From NCBI GenBank assembly GCA_900120415.1, contig FQLW01000005.1:1-64000 (forward strand): a DNA stretch of 64,000 nt, given 5' to 3'. A program made the translations under genes and the position numbers. The DNA comes from Urmitella timonensis (lineage in GTDB: Bacteria > Actinomycetota > Actinomycetes > Actinomycetales > Actinomycetaceae). This document shows positions 35,664-44,612 of this stretch, piece after piece; positions within the stretch are counted from its first letter, which is position 1, and each line of letters starts with the position of its first letter. The notes beneath the pieces are model-generated. The model worked only from the letters and a program-made list of their open reading frames with translations. It did no database searches and was not told the origin of the DNA.

Positions 35664-36860
35664 CTAGTGAGTATAAAGCGCAAGGAAGAATCCCTGAGGG
35701 CGTTTACGAGGATGTTTAGGGGGTAAAATCAGCTCATCTGCCCGAGTAGAAATCTCGGGGTCTATCGCTATTAGCTGCTCCCAAGCCGAGCTAAACAGGT
35801 TACCGTAAGAAATAACTGCTAGATTTTTGGCTCTGTCCTTAAGACCACAAAGACCATTACCGGTAGCATCGTCACCACTTGACCCAGCGTTATCGCTATC
35901 TGAAACTAGCTCCTGGTAACCTTTACCGTTATCGATTAAACAAACGCTTTTAGCGGTGCAGAGCAGCCAGGCTTTATCGGCGCCGGAATGGTGAACCAGA
36001 TTAGAGATTCCCTCGCGAATCATCCAAGCAGCCAGATTCTCGATTTCGGGCTTGATACTATCCAGGGCGCTAACAGAAAAAGTAATATTTGCTGCTTGGC
36101 AAAGTGCCCGTGCATTTTCGATTTCTTCAGCGATTACAATCTCGCGAGAAGCGCTAACCACCTGCCGCACATCCGCGAGAGCCTGCCGTGAAAGCTGCTG
36201 AACAGTGTAGAGAGCCGAGGCCGCGTCCTGATTCTTGCCTTGTTCCAAAAGCCGGGAACTGAGCTGAGCATTTAAGGAAATAGCCGTTAAGGTCTGCCCT
36301 AAAACATCATGCAAATCAGCGTTAATCCTGGCTCGCTCGCGCATTTTAGCCGCCTGTGTTTCACTAGCTGCCGCCAGCGTCCGGCGTTTTTCAGCCTCAA
36401 CGGAGCTGCGACCAGCAAAGCAGGCTAAAGAAGTAAAGATAGTTATCAGCACCGCCGACCAGTTGGTTATAGAGGGAGAGATAGCTACTTGCAGCATTGT
36501 CAGCAGATAAATTATCCCTAATGCGTAATAGTCAAGACGGGCAGGTAGTAAAAATATAGCTACCGAGCAAAGATAGGAAGCTTGAAAGGCTACCGGGGCG
36601 TTAATTCCAGCTATCCACCATCCTCCCAAATAGGTGGCGATTAGCCCGGCTAGAATAGCGATATTAAGCGAGGATAAACTGCGCGGACGATAGGGGATTT
36701 GTAGCCAAGCCGCCACGTAGAAGGCGCCAAACAGCATCATCAAAAAGAAAGCGACAAGGTAACTGATTTGTGGAAATCCTGCCGACATATAGTAAAGGGG
36801 CAGAATAAGAAATAGTAGGGGAGGGAAAGCGAAAGCCCAAGAGTCCCTATTTTTTAACAT
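35664..36860 (-). CDS. DesK-like sensor histidine kinase (HisKA_3)
   Basis: 398 residues; ATG with GAGGGAAT upstream. Five to six membrane segments in the first ~150 residues with very short loops, so the signal is probably sensed in the membrane. A coiled linker leads to HisKA_3 with His184 (RINADLHDVLGQTL) and a degenerate GHKL ATPase (REGISNLVHHS, LIDNGKGY, GNGLCGLKDRA). With the LuxR-type regulator and the upstream ABC-2 exporter it makes a module of the kind that often senses membrane-active peptides or antibiotics. The C-terminal ~30 residues run past the ATPase domain. Confidence 0.92.
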   Translation of the reverse strand: MLKNRDSWAFAFPPLLFLILPLYYMSAGFPQISYLVAFFLMMLFGAFYVAAWLQIPYRPRSLSSLNIAILAGLIATYLGGWWIAGINAPVAFQASYLCSVAIFLLPARLDYYALGIIYLLTMLQVAISPSITNWSAVLITIFTSLACFAGRSSVEAEKRRTLAAASETQAAKMRERARINADLHDVLGQTLTAISLNAQLSSRLLEQGKNQDAASALYTVQQLSRQALADVRQVVSASREIVIAEEIENARALCQAANITFSVSALDSIKPEIENLAAWMIREGISNLVHHSGADKAWLLCTAKSVCLIDNGKGYQELVSDSDNAGSSGDDATGNGLCGLKDRAKNLAVISYGNLFSSAWEQLIAIDPEISTRADELILPPKHPRKRPQGFFLALYTH

Positions 36861-36929
36861 ATTCCCTCATTTCCACCAGTCGCTAGTCAGTTTTGCTGGC
36901 ATTATCGGCGATAAAGTTCTAGGCGGTAA

Positions 36930-37814
36930 CTACGACTTTTTTCGTTGCAGTAACGCTAACACTATTCCCAATAGCAGCACAGTCCACACTGCTATATTCA
37001 AATAGATTTTCCACCCCAAAATAGTTTGATTATTAAATGTGGCTTGTAAAAGCTGATTATATCCCCACATAGGCATAAACTCACCCAGTTTTTGGACAAA
37101 CGCTCCCATCTGTTCTAAAGGAGTAAACATTCCCGAAAAAATAGCGATTAGTGACGAGCCACCTCCAACTACTCCTTGCGCCGCATCTGAGGGGATGAGC
37201 AGACCTGTTAATAATCCAAATACCGCTCCAAAAAGTGTGGAAATCACTAAAACACCTAGGGATAATATTAGAGCCTTTGCGCTCATGCGTACCCCGGTAG
37301 CGAACCCGTAGCTGTAAGTAATAATGGTCATTGCCAGGCAAGAAATAGCGGTCGCGATAACTCGGCCAGTGCCATACAACCGGGAAGTTATCGGGGTGAG
37401 GGCGATTTGTCGCGTCCAGCCGGTTGCCTGTTCGGTGCCGATACGGGCAGTGATACAGGCGGCGACAAATACTACCGAGTATTGACACATATTGCACATG
37501 ATGGAACCGGAAATGGTGGTTTCCCCTAAATCGATATTCGAGTATTCCTGCCCTAAACCGAAAATCGAGAAACAGGCAATCGGGATAAATGTAAACAGAA
37601 TTAAAGTAGCCGGGTGCACCCAAACAAAAAAGCAACGCCGAATAATTAATCCCAGATTCCGCCAGGACTTATAGGGGGATTGACTTTTAGAGGAGGCGGG
37701 AAAATCAAGCATTTTTAACATTTTATTATCGGTTTTTAGGTTTAGAGCAAAATCATTATTTTTCGACATGGTATTTCTCTTTTTTAAGGACGAGTAGGTA
37801 TTAGCAATAGGCAT
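36930..37814 (-). CDS. ABC-2 type transporter permease
   Basis: About 294 residues from ATG 37814, one base after the ATPase stop, with AGGAAG inside the preceding gene; ATG 37769 is an alternative. A polar N-terminus of ~60 residues is followed by six membrane segments with the ABC-2 permease layout (first segment near FVWVHPATLILFTFIPIACF). Exports drugs, peptides or lipids in partnership with the ATPase next to it. Substrate not inferable. The downstream DesKR-like pair probably controls it. Confidence 0.88.
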   Translation of the reverse strand: MPIANTYSSLKKRNTMSKNNDFALNLKTDNKMLKMLDFPASSKSQSPYKSWRNLGLIIRRCFFVWVHPATLILFTFIPIACFSIFGLGQEYSNIDLGETTISGSIMCNMCQYSVVFVAACITARIGTEQATGWTRQIALTPITSRLYGTGRVIATAISCLAMTIITYSYGFATGVRMSAKALILSLGVLVISTLFGAVFGLLTGLLIPSDAAQGVVGGGSSLIAIFSGMFTPLEQMGAFVQKLGEFMPMWGYNQLLQATFNNQTILGWKIYLNIAVWTVLLLGIVLALLQRKKS

Positions 37815-37815
37815 C

Positions 37816-38859
37816 TTAACGATTCGCTTCCTGGGTGATATGGGTAAAGGCTTCATCCAAGGATGCCCGGGTCAGGCTGAAATCGGCGGCTTCATCGAAT
37901 TGGACGAGGGTGCGTAACGCATCATCAAGGTCAGCCCCATCTATATGGATACGCTCGTTATCGAACCAGATATTCCAGTTTCGCCCTCCTTGAACTTTGG
38001 TGAGGGCGCGCTGAGCGTCGGTGCGTGAGGGCTCCGCTAATAAGGCTGATAGGTGCGAGCGGGCCAAGGAGCGAATCTTATCGGGACTGCCGCTGGCTGC
38101 CAGCTGCCCGTGATCTAGGATGGCTATATTGTGCGCGAAATCTTCGGCTTCCGCTAAATAGTGGGTGGCGAAAACAATAGTGCGCTTCTGCTGGGCTAGA
38201 TGGTGCATAATCTGCCAAAATGCTGCTCTCGCGTTTACATCCATTCCGGTGGTGGCTTCATCAAGAATAAGTAAATCCGGATTAGGCAGGAGCGCTAAAG
38301 CAAGTTTAAGCCGTTGAACTTCTCCGCCAGAACACTTTTTTATTTTCCGTTTGGCTATTTTATTCAGGTCGCAAAGCTCCATTAATTGCTCTATTGGCAA
38401 ATGTTTTGGCCAGGCTGCCGCTAGGAGTTGTAAAGCGGATTTAATCGTGAGTATTTCCGGAAAGGTACCGCTTTGCTGACTGACTCCTATCCTGCCGGAG
38501 CGAACGGCACGTAACGGATCAAAACCGAATACTTTAATGTTCCCGGATTTTGGTTTAGTGAGTCCGGTAGCTAAATCAATTAGGGTTGATTTTCCGGCTC
38601 CATTTGGACCAAGCAAGGCGGTTACTTTTCCGGCAGGAATAGTGAAAGTTATATTGTTCAGGGCGCGGGTTGCGCCAAAAGTTTGGGTCAGGTTTTGAGT
38701 CGCTATTGCCGGTTTTGGGGTAGGGGAAATAAGGGATTTATTTTCTCTACTGTTCCGGGTAGATTCGTAACTTTCTGCTATTGCGGCAGCATTTGTTAAT
38801 GGTTCTTTATCCACTACCTTTATGGAGGTAGATAGGTTGGGGTCTGCTTCTTCTTTCAT
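37816..38859 (-). CDS. ABC transporter ATP-binding protein
   Basis: About 347 residues from ATG 38859; an in-frame TTG two codons earlier is less likely. A ~50-residue polar N-terminal extension precedes the ATPase. Walker A GPNGAGKST, a divergent signature CSGGEVQRL in place of LSGGQ, Walker B LLILDEATTG, and the switch histidine in FATHYLAEAE are all present. DRA-like multidrug or antibiotic export subunit with an extra ~80-residue C-terminal domain. Forms an operon with the permease (1-bp gap). Confidence 0.93.
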   Translation of the reverse strand: MKEEADPNLSTSIKVVDKEPLTNAAAIAESYESTRNSRENKSLISPTPKPAIATQNLTQTFGATRALNNITFTIPAGKVTALLGPNGAGKSTLIDLATGLTKPKSGNIKVFGFDPLRAVRSGRIGVSQQSGTFPEILTIKSALQLLAAAWPKHLPIEQLMELCDLNKIAKRKIKKCSGGEVQRLKLALALLPNPDLLILDEATTGMDVNARAAFWQIMHHLAQQKRTIVFATHYLAEAEDFAHNIAILDHGQLAASGSPDKIRSLARSHLSALLAEPSRTDAQRALTKVQGGRNWNIWFDNERIHIDGADLDDALRTLVQFDEAADFSLTRASLDEAFTHITQEANR

Positions 38860-38966
38860 ACCCAAATTATCGCGGCTAATCTTCAGCTATACCATCAGGG
38901 TTTGTCACTTTTTAGAAATGATATTTGTCATTTTCCCTGTATAGGGCGATTTAAGGCGGATTGCTT

Positions 38967-39797
38967 TTAGTGAGTGCGGGCGCTAGCGATGGCGTGCAAG
39001 GCGATCGCCGCGGCTGTTGCCACGTTTAAGGATTCTGCCTTTCCCCACATAGGGATGGCAATAGTTTGATTACAGAGGGCGATTTCCTCGTTACTTAAAC
39101 CTTGGGCTTCGTTACCCAGGCAGATAAATAGGGGAGAGACGGTTACGTTATTGGAGGCAGTAAAGCTAGGTAAATCGACAGTCGCTTTACCGGATAATCC
39201 CACTAGGCAGCCGTCGTTTTCCTCGCTCAGCTCTGCTAAAGCCCCGAAGGAGGCACCGGAGTAAACCAGCAAGTGGAAAAGGCTCCCGGCGCTGGCGCGA
39301 ATAACTTTCGGGCTAGAAACATCAGCGCAGCCCGAAAGGGCTAAGACTCCGGCCAGGCCACAGGCATCAGCAATCCGAATTATCGTCCCAAGGTTCCCGG
39401 GGTCTTGTACTCGTGCACATACTGCCCAGGCGCCCTCTTTCAAAACCTCCGCGGACGGGAGTTCTTCGCTCGGGAGCGCTGAGAGGTCAGCTGTAGCCGC
39501 GATACCTTGCGCCGAGGGCGCGAATGACTTCATTACCGATGGGGCAACCGGATGTACCCAGCGGGTAATCCCTAAAGCCGTCCTCGCTACCTGGATCGCG
39601 GGGCAGGGAGCATCGGTGCACAGATAGACATCCCGAACAGCTTCCGGGCAAAAGCGCAGCAGTTCCGCGCAAGATTGCGGTCCTTCTACCAGGAGCAGAC
39701 CTTGTTTTAAACGAAAACTACGCCTAGACAGATTGACCAGAGTCCGCACCCGCTGGGAGCGAGGATTATCAATCGTGTCTAGGCGTAGATTAAGCAA
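38967..39797 (-). CDS. SpoU/TrmH-family RNA 2'-O-methyltransferase
   Basis: 276 residues, TTG start (no better ATG before the conserved N-terminus; AAGAAG lies upstream). An N-terminal substrate-binding domain has the FRLKQGLLLVEGPQS motif. The SPOUT domain has QDPGNLGTIIRIADACG, LFICLGNEAQGLSNEE and IPMWGKAESLNVATAAAI, the three trefoil-knot motifs that bind S-adenosylmethionine. Probably modifies 23S rRNA or tRNA; commonly found next to rplT, as here (23 bp downstream), so it may belong to the infC operon. Confidence 0.92.
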   Translation of the reverse strand: MLNLRLDTIDNPRSQRVRTLVNLSRRSFRLKQGLLLVEGPQSCAELLRFCPEAVRDVYLCTDAPCPAIQVARTALGITRWVHPVAPSVMKSFAPSAQGIAATADLSALPSEELPSAEVLKEGAWAVCARVQDPGNLGTIIRIADACGLAGVLALSGCADVSSPKVIRASAGSLFHLLVYSGASFGALAELSEENDGCLVGLSGKATVDLPSFTASNNVTVSPLFICLGNEAQGLSNEEIALCNQTIAIPMWGKAESLNVATAAAIALHAIASARTH

Positions 39798-39820
39798 AAA
39801 GCTAACTTCTTTTAGGGGAT

Positions 39821-40201
39821 TTAAGCAGCTGGAGCGTTTACGTCCTGGGGTAGAGCAGCTTTAGCTTTTTCTACCAGCTGATTAAAGGTGTCGATATCGT
39901 AAACCGCAAGTTCGGAAAGCATCCGGCGATCAACTTCGATTTCGGCTAGACGTAGACCCTGGATGAAGCGGTTGTAGGTCATTCCCTGAGCGCGGCAAGC
40001 AGCGTTAATACGCTGAATCCACAGTTTGCGGAAGTCGTTCTTGCGTTTGCGGCGGTCGTTGTAGGAATAAACGCCCGAGTGTAGCAGCTGTTCTTTGGCC
40101 TTACGGTACAGGCGGGAACGCTGACCCCGGTAACCAGAGGCGCGATCCAGTACGGTGCGACGTTTCTTCTTGGCATTAACTGCTCGTTTTACGCGTGCCA
40201 T
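39821..40201 (-). CDS. rplT: 50S ribosomal protein L20
   Basis: 126 residues, highly conserved ([43 protein letters not shown]). L20 is an assembly protein of the large subunit and in several bacteria represses its own infC-rpmI-rplT operon by binding the leader. It is third in that operon here, 21 bp after rpmI. Length is slightly longer than the 117-120 typical, with a short Ala/Pro tail. Confidence 0.98.
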   Translation of the reverse strand: MARVKRAVNAKKKRRTVLDRASGYRGQRSRLYRKAKEQLLHSGVYSYNDRRKRKNDFRKLWIQRINAACRAQGMTYNRFIQGLRLAEIEVDRRMLSELAVYDIDTFNQLVEKAKAALPQDVNAPAA

Positions 40202-40222
40202 ATCTCTTAATCCTCTCCTTGC

Positions 40223-40423
40223 CTACTTGTTGCCAGCCAACAGCTTGTTGATGCGGTTAGTGTCGGCGGGTGCTACCACCTGATCACGGCTGAGACGACG
40301 GGTCAGTTTGGAAGACTTGTGTTCTAATAGGTGGCGTTTGCCAGCCTTTTCCCGCATTAGTTTGCCACTTCCGGTTCTGCGGAAACGCTTTTTCGCACCG
40401 GAGTGCGTCTTCATCTTCGGCAT
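40223..40423 (-). CDS. rpmI: 50S ribosomal protein L35
   Basis: 66 residues: [20 protein letters not shown] opening and the [13 protein letters not shown] motif are diagnostic. Second gene of the infC-rpmI-rplT operon, 60 bp after infC. Ribosome site GGAAAAAA/AGAGAGG upstream on the minus strand. Confidence 0.98.
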   Translation of the reverse strand: MPKMKTHSGAKKRFRRTGSGKLMREKAGKRHLLEHKSSKLTRRLSRDQVVAPADTNRINKLLAGNK

Positions 40424-40483
40424 CTTTTTTCCTCTCTACCGGCAAGCCGGTGGTTTTGCCTGCTTTTGTCTCTAGGACGAGCC

Positions 40484-41140
40484 TTATTTTTCGTTGTTAG
40501 ATGCGGCTTCAGCTTCCTGAGCTTCTTTAGCTTTTCGGGCTTTGCGGGCATCTTTAAGTTGTTGCCGGTTCATAGTTTCGCCACGTTTTTGATCACGGCG
40601 GCGACGCTGATCCGACTTGGTGTGGTGTTTACGTTTAGTGGGTGCAAGCACCATAGTCATATTGCGTCCGTCCTGGCGGGGCATAGATTCCACTATGGCC
40701 ATTTCGGTTACGTCTTCGGCTAAGCGTTCTAGGAGCTTAACCCCCATTTCGGGACGGGACTGTTCGCGCCCGCGAAACATAATCATGACTTTAACTTTGT
40801 CCCCGCCCTCTAGGAACCGCACTACGTGACCTTTTTTGGTCTCATAGTCGTGGTCGTCAATTTTTAGGCGGAAACGAATCTCTTTGAGCTGAGAATTTGC
40901 CTGGTTACGGCGAGCGTTACGAGCCTTTTGGGCAGCCTCATATTTGAACTTGCCATAATCCATTAACTTGCAAACTGGAGGCTTCGCCGTCGGCGCGACC
41001 TCTACTAAATCCAAACCAGCCTCGCTGGCCAGGTGTAATGCGTCCTCTATCCGGACTACCCCCACCTGCTCGCCACTGGGGCCAACTAGGCGGACTTCTT
41101 TCACCCGGATGCGGTCATTAATCCGTGTCTCGGTGCTGAT
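40484..41140 (-). CDS. infC: Translation initiation factor IF-3, probable ATC start
   Basis: IF-3 checks start codons and keeps ribosomal subunits apart. The conserved family N-terminus [20 protein letters not shown] is encoded upstream of the first ordinary start (GTG 41104), and begins with ATC at 41138-41140, five bases after GGAG. An ATC/ATT start is the known self-regulatory feature of infC, so I extend to it (218 residues). The N-domain ([20 protein letters not shown]) and C-domain ([41 protein letters not shown]) are complete; a charged C-terminal tail is added. First gene of the infC-rpmI-rplT operon. Confidence 0.93.
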   Translation of the reverse strand: MSTETRINDRIRVKEVRLVGPSGEQVGVVRIEDALHLASEAGLDLVEVAPTAKPPVCKLMDYGKFKYEAAQKARNARRNQANSQLKEIRFRLKIDDHDYETKKGHVVRFLEGGDKVKVMIMFRGREQSRPEMGVKLLERLAEDVTEMAIVESMPRQDGRNMTMVLAPTKRKHHTKSDQRRRRDQKRGETMNRQQLKDARKARKAKEAQEAEAASNNEK

Positions 41141-41175
41141 AGCTGCTCCTTGCTTGAGATTTTTGGGAGCTAACC

Positions 41176-41288
41176 TAAAAATAAGAAAACCCCCACTTGG
41201 CTAGTGGAGGCAGCAAAATGCGCACAGACGCGTTAAGCATCTGTGCTTACCCGATACCCAAAAGCATCCAGGTGGGAAAACCTCCACT
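41176..41288 (-). promoter_or_regulatory. infC-rpmI-rplT leader with terminator/antiterminator pairing
   Basis: On the minus strand, CCTCCACT (41210-41203) pairs with AGTGGGGG (41197-41190) over 8 bp with one U-G, and TTTTCTTATTTTT follows: an intrinsic terminator ahead of infC. Further upstream, AGTGGAGG (41288-41281) is perfectly complementary to the same CCTCCACT, so it can act as antiterminator. A separate 7-bp stem GCACAGA/TCTGTGC (41246-41222) lies between. This layout matches transcription-attenuation leaders of infC operons controlled by L20 or translation status. The ligand here is inferred. Confidence 0.72.
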
Positions 41289-41403
41289 TTCGTACCAGTT
41301 TCCTGGTCGGTTACTAACTAATCTAGCAGACCAGCAGGCCTTGATGAAAGCTGAGAGCACTCCGATAGCCTTTGAACTTCCTCACAGCCGAGAAAGAAAA
41401 TCT

Positions 41404-41445
41404 GATAAAAAATGTCCGTGAGCCATAGCGGATGGCTCACGGACA
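41404..41445 (-). terminator. Intrinsic terminator of the TM2-domain gene
   Basis: Arms 41413-41426 and 41432-41445 (TGTCCGTGAGCCAT and its inverse) are a perfect 14-bp stem with a 5-base loop. On the minus strand it is followed by TTTTTTATC. Confidence 0.95.
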
Positions 41446-41479
41446 ACTGCTGGAAACTATTGGTTAAGTAGCTTTTAAC

Positions 41480-42085
41480 CTAGGAAGAAAGCGGAACTCC
41501 GCTTGCATCCAGCGACCAGGGAGTACCGGGCTTTGCAGTCAGGATTAGAATACCTTCGATTAGTCCCCAGATACCCGAGATAATCGCTAAGAATCCCAGA
41601 GAAAGCAGACTAATCAGCAGCTGCGCGATAGCTTTGCCGGTGTATCCAAGATAGAAATTGTGTATTCCAAGACCACCTAAGAAAATCCCCAGCAGACCGG
41701 CAGCCATCTTGGATTTTTGATCTTGATATGGCTGCGCAAGCGCCCCAGGGGTAGGGTAGCCACCGTTCATATTAGGTACTGGCTGACCAGGGTAAGGCTG
41801 CTGCTGGAAGTTGCCCGGTGCCTGCGGGTAAGGCTGCTGCTGGAAGTTGCCCGGTGCCTGCGGGTAAGGGCTGTTTTGAGGGGTAGCATAGCCATTGCCT
41901 TGCGGATTACCAGGATTATTAACCATAGGAGCGTGGTATTGATTCTCCTGAGAAGCCTGGTAGGGATTACCTGGGTTGTTTTCGTTACCAAAGTTCCCGT
42001 TGTTCATGCCTCCCTGATTTGGGGGTAGTGACTGACCAGATGGATTAGGGGAACTGGCTGGCTGGTTAGGAATATTGGAAGTCAT
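41480..42085 (-). CDS. TM2-domain membrane protein with Pro/Gln-rich N-terminus
   Basis: 201 residues. The N-terminal ~115 residues are Asn/Pro/Gln-rich and contain two copies of PYPQAPGNFQQQ from a 36-bp tandem DNA repeat. The C-terminal TM2 domain (about 125-190) has two membrane segments joined by the conserved GLGIHNFYLGYTGKA turn. The role of TM2 proteins in bacteria is not settled. It is a single gene closed by a strong terminator. Confidence 0.88.
   Translation of the reverse strand: MTSNIPNQPASSPNPSGQSLPPNQGGMNNGNFGNENNPGNPYQASQENQYHAPMVNNPGNPQGNGYATPQNSPYPQAPGNFQQQPYPQAPGNFQQQPYPGQPVPNMNGGYPTPGALAQPYQDQKSKMAAGLLGIFLGGLGIHNFYLGYTGKAIAQLLISLLSLGFLAIISGIWGLIEGILILTAKPGTPWSLDASGVPLSS
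41794..41865 (-). repeat. 36-bp tandem duplication in the TM2 gene
   Basis: Two adjacent 36-bp copies (AAGGCTGCTGCTGGAAG... on the plus strand) encode two identical 12-residue Pro/Gln-rich units. Being a multiple of three, copy number can vary in frame. Confidence 0.85.
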
Positions 42086-42240
42086 AAGTGTCCTTTAGTT
42101 TGAGGTATTAACAACTGGGTATAAGTTTACCGGTAAAAAACTCAAGGAAGCTCGGTAATCCAGATTTTCACCCATTTGGGTATTAGCCCTTAGCCCCCTA
42201 TTAGCCCTACTAGCCTGCTAATTCCAACCAAAGACGCGCT

Positions 42241-42277
42241 AGTAGGAAAAACGCCGCCTACTAAAAGTAGACGGCGT
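42241..42277 (-). terminator. Intrinsic terminator of rpmB
   Basis: ACGCCGCCTAC (42251-42261) pairs with GTAGACGGCGT (42267-42277) with one mismatch around TAAAA. On the minus strand TTTTTCCTACT follows. Confidence 0.85.
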
Positions 42278-42295
42278 CCAGTTTAACCTGGGAAT

Positions 42296-42481
42296 CTAGC
42301 GGGTTACCCGACCAGATTTTAGGCACTTGGTGCAAACATTCATGCGCTTGCGCATGCTACCAACAACGGCGCGCACGCTTTGAATATTGGGGTTAAAACG
42401 GCGGTTCGTGCGCCGGTGGGAGTGCGAAACGCTCTTCCCGAAACCGGGACCCTTCCCACAGATGTCACAGGTGGCAGCCAC
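42296..42481 (-). CDS. rpmB: 50S ribosomal protein L28
   Basis: 61 residues from GTG 42481 ([15 protein letters not shown]), chosen because AAGGAG lies upstream and this is the invariant L28 N-terminus; the frame is open 18 codons further but that part is not L28-like. Two CxxC pairs (CDIC, CTKC) make the zinc-binding C+ form, so under zinc stress a C- paralogue elsewhere might replace it. Divergent from the DAK2 gene and closed by a terminator. Confidence 0.96.
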   Translation of the reverse strand: MAATCDICGKGPGFGKSVSHSHRRTNRRFNPNIQSVRAVVGSMRKRMNVCTKCLKSGRVTR

Positions 42482-42674
42482 GATAGTCTCCTTCAAGTAT
42501 TCTTTGAGTCTGGACATAGCCATCCAGAGTTTCACAACCCGACTAGATTAACTGATTTACCGACCAACAGCCAACTACCAGGTAGTTATTGTGCCGGGCT
42601 TCACTGAAAACTCGCTAGACTATGAGAGCGGGCATAGCAGCGCCCGCAACTTTTAGACCCCCAAGGAGGCAATA

Positions 42675-44612
42675 GTGGGCGAAGAAGAACCCTTAGCGGA
42701 TTTGTTTTCTTTCGCAGATTTCGCTCGTGCCTCACGCGCAAAACACTCAGGTGAGGTAGGAAATTCTTTCTCGTCCTCGAAACAGGAATATCTGCCCGCC
42801 CAAAGCGGGAAAACCAAAAAAGATAGCCCCGCCCAAAGCGAGAAAAAAGTCAAAACTGCCCCGCGTCCTCGCCAAAGAGAAAGAACTAAAAAAAACACTA
42901 ACAGTTATGAAACTACTGGCAGCACCGGACTATTGGATTTTGAAGTACCCACACTCCCTCCGAAAGTAGCGAAACCGAAGACAAAACGAAAACGAGAAAA
43001 CGTTGCCTCGGCGCTGGAATCCACAGAACGGCTAGACCTCCTGGTAACCGGCAGAAATATTCGACGTTGGGTAAAAATGTGTGCTGAGGTGCTCCAAGCG
43101 GGGCAAAGCGCCTTAGATGCTATGGACAGACTCAGTGAGCTGGACTCTGACACCGGTTCAAATGCCTTATTTACCTGGGATAAAGTCGCCTTGACGGTGG
43201 CTTCCTTACCCGTTAGTGCCGATAGGGATGCTAAATGGGTATTGGAAGCTATCGCCGATGCCGCCTTGGCGGGAGCTAGAGGCATGATTGGGATAGTGCT
43301 GTGCGAACTAGCCGACATTGCCGCTGGAATAACCGACTCTGCCGCCCTAAATCCGGTGCAGCTGTTAAAGGTGCTACGCTCTAGCCGCGAAGTCCCAAAT
43401 CGCTGTCTGCTGCCAGCAGTAGAAACCTTAGATCCACCAACTCTGTCAGGATTGATAGAAGATGTAAACGCGGAACTAGACACTCAACCGAAACAAATGT
43501 CGATTGAAGACATCCTCTCACGTGCTTGGCTATCCAGTCAGGTGGCGCTAGTAGAGGGAGCCGAAGAAAATCATGGGCGGCCCGATGCGAGAGCAGCGGT
43601 ATTGATGCTGTTAATCGCGGCAATGGTGGAAACCTACGCCCTAGAGAATCACCAAGAAGCCGGGGCGGTAAACACCAGTTTACAAATGATTAGCGATATG
43701 GTGCCCGCCTCTAATCAGCGCCTAGCGGCGGTTTCGCGTCTTAACTCCCTGGTACTTACCTGGCGTGGGCAAGCCGATAATCCCCGATTTGAACAGCTAA
43801 GAACCCAGCTAGAAGAAAACGGGGTATACGGGGCTATGACTGGTCGCGCCGATATGCTCGGGATAGGTTCCAGAATGCTGCTGGTGCGTACGCGACATCC
43901 CCGGCGGGTAATTGAACTTTTACCAGATAAAACGGGAATGATTTTGACCAGACCGCCGCTGCCGGTAACCTCAGAAAATCCCACTAACTCCAATTTGGTC
44001 AGTCTCGATTCCTCACGGGAAATCCGTCCGGTTAGACCGGCTGTTTTAGCCTATACTTCCTCGCCGGGATTAGTTGGGGACCTTGCCAACCTGGGGGCGG
44101 TCGTGGTGCTATCTCGCCAGGGAATTCCGCTAGAAGTGTTGCCGGTAATCGCGGAAATGGAACAAGAGGTAGTCTCAGTGCTGCCCTGTAATCAACTGGC
44201 GGCAGCAGAGCTTGCCAATCTGGTAAGACCAGCCAAAGATAAAGGAATTGAACTTTTGGTCGCACCAACCCAAGATGACCTGCAAGTTCTAGAGGTTACT
44301 CGCGCATTGACACAAGTGGTATCTTCGGCTATCGAACCGCCAGAATTGCTGCAATTGCAGCGTAGCCGGGCTTTCGATGCCTTAGCAACTCAACGCACCT
44401 GGAGCGTTGATACTAAAACCCCATTTGAACTGCTATCTTCTGCCGTTACCCCCACAGATATTCAAGCGCGAATCCTTATCGGCAGCGGAGAAGATCCTGA
44501 CATTATTTCCCGGGTACAAACCGCTTTTTCCCAGGGCTCTCCGGGAATACGCATCGAGCTGATTAGCGGCGGGCAAAGCGGAGCCACTTTAGTGGGGGTA
44601 CTTTCGCAGTGA
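42675..44612 (+). CDS. DAK2-domain protein (FakA/YloV-like), with long basic N-terminal extension
   Basis: 645 residues, GTG with AAGGAGG. The first ~115 residues are Lys/Ser/Pro-rich and probably disordered. Then comes a DAK2 (DhaL-like) helical domain from NIRRWVKMCAEVLQ with a degenerate LDSDTGSNALFTW in place of the usual PDGDTGTNM, and a C-terminal FakA-type region (PAVLAYTSSPGLVGDLANLGAVVV). FakA phosphorylates fatty acids bound by FakB/DegV proteins, but the altered metal/ATP motif leaves kinase activity in doubt. The rpmB-DAK2-recG arrangement is conserved in Gram-positives. Overlaps recG by 4 bp. Confidence 0.8.
   Translation: MGEEEPLADLFSFADFARASRAKHSGEVGNSFSSSKQEYLPAQSGKTKKDSPAQSEKKVKTAPRPRQRERTKKNTNSYETTGSTGLLDFEVPTLPPKVAKPKTKRKRENVASALESTERLDLLVTGRNIRRWVKMCAEVLQAGQSALDAMDRLSELDSDTGSNALFTWDKVALTVASLPVSADRDAKWVLEAIADAALAGARGMIGIVLCELADIAAGITDSAALNPVQLLKVLRSSREVPNRCLLPAVETLDPPTLSGLIEDVNAELDTQPKQMSIEDILSRAWLSSQVALVEGAEENHGRPDARAAVLMLLIAAMVETYALENHQEAGAVNTSLQMISDMVPASNQRLAAVSRLNSLVLTWRGQADNPRFEQLRTQLEENGVYGAMTGRADMLGIGSRMLLVRTRHPRRVIELLPDKTGMILTRPPLPVTSENPTNSNLVSLDSSREIRPVRPAVLAYTSSPGLVGDLANLGAVVVLSRQGIPLEVLPVIAEMEQEVVSVLPCNQLAAAELANLVRPAKDKGIELLVAPTQDDLQVLEVTRALTQVVSSAIEPPELLQLQRSRAFDALATQRTWSVDTKTPFELLSSAVTPTDIQARILIGSGEDPDIISRVQTAFSQGSPGIRIELISGGQSGATLVGVLSQ

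Larger units (their letters stand above)
41141..41479 (-). other. infC leader and TM2-gene terminator region
   Basis: This 339-bp gap contains, read on the minus strand, the terminator of the TM2 gene (41404-41445), a presumed promoter zone, and the infC leader (41176-41288). A 74-codon plus-strand frame across it is a shadow of the leader. Confidence 0.7.
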
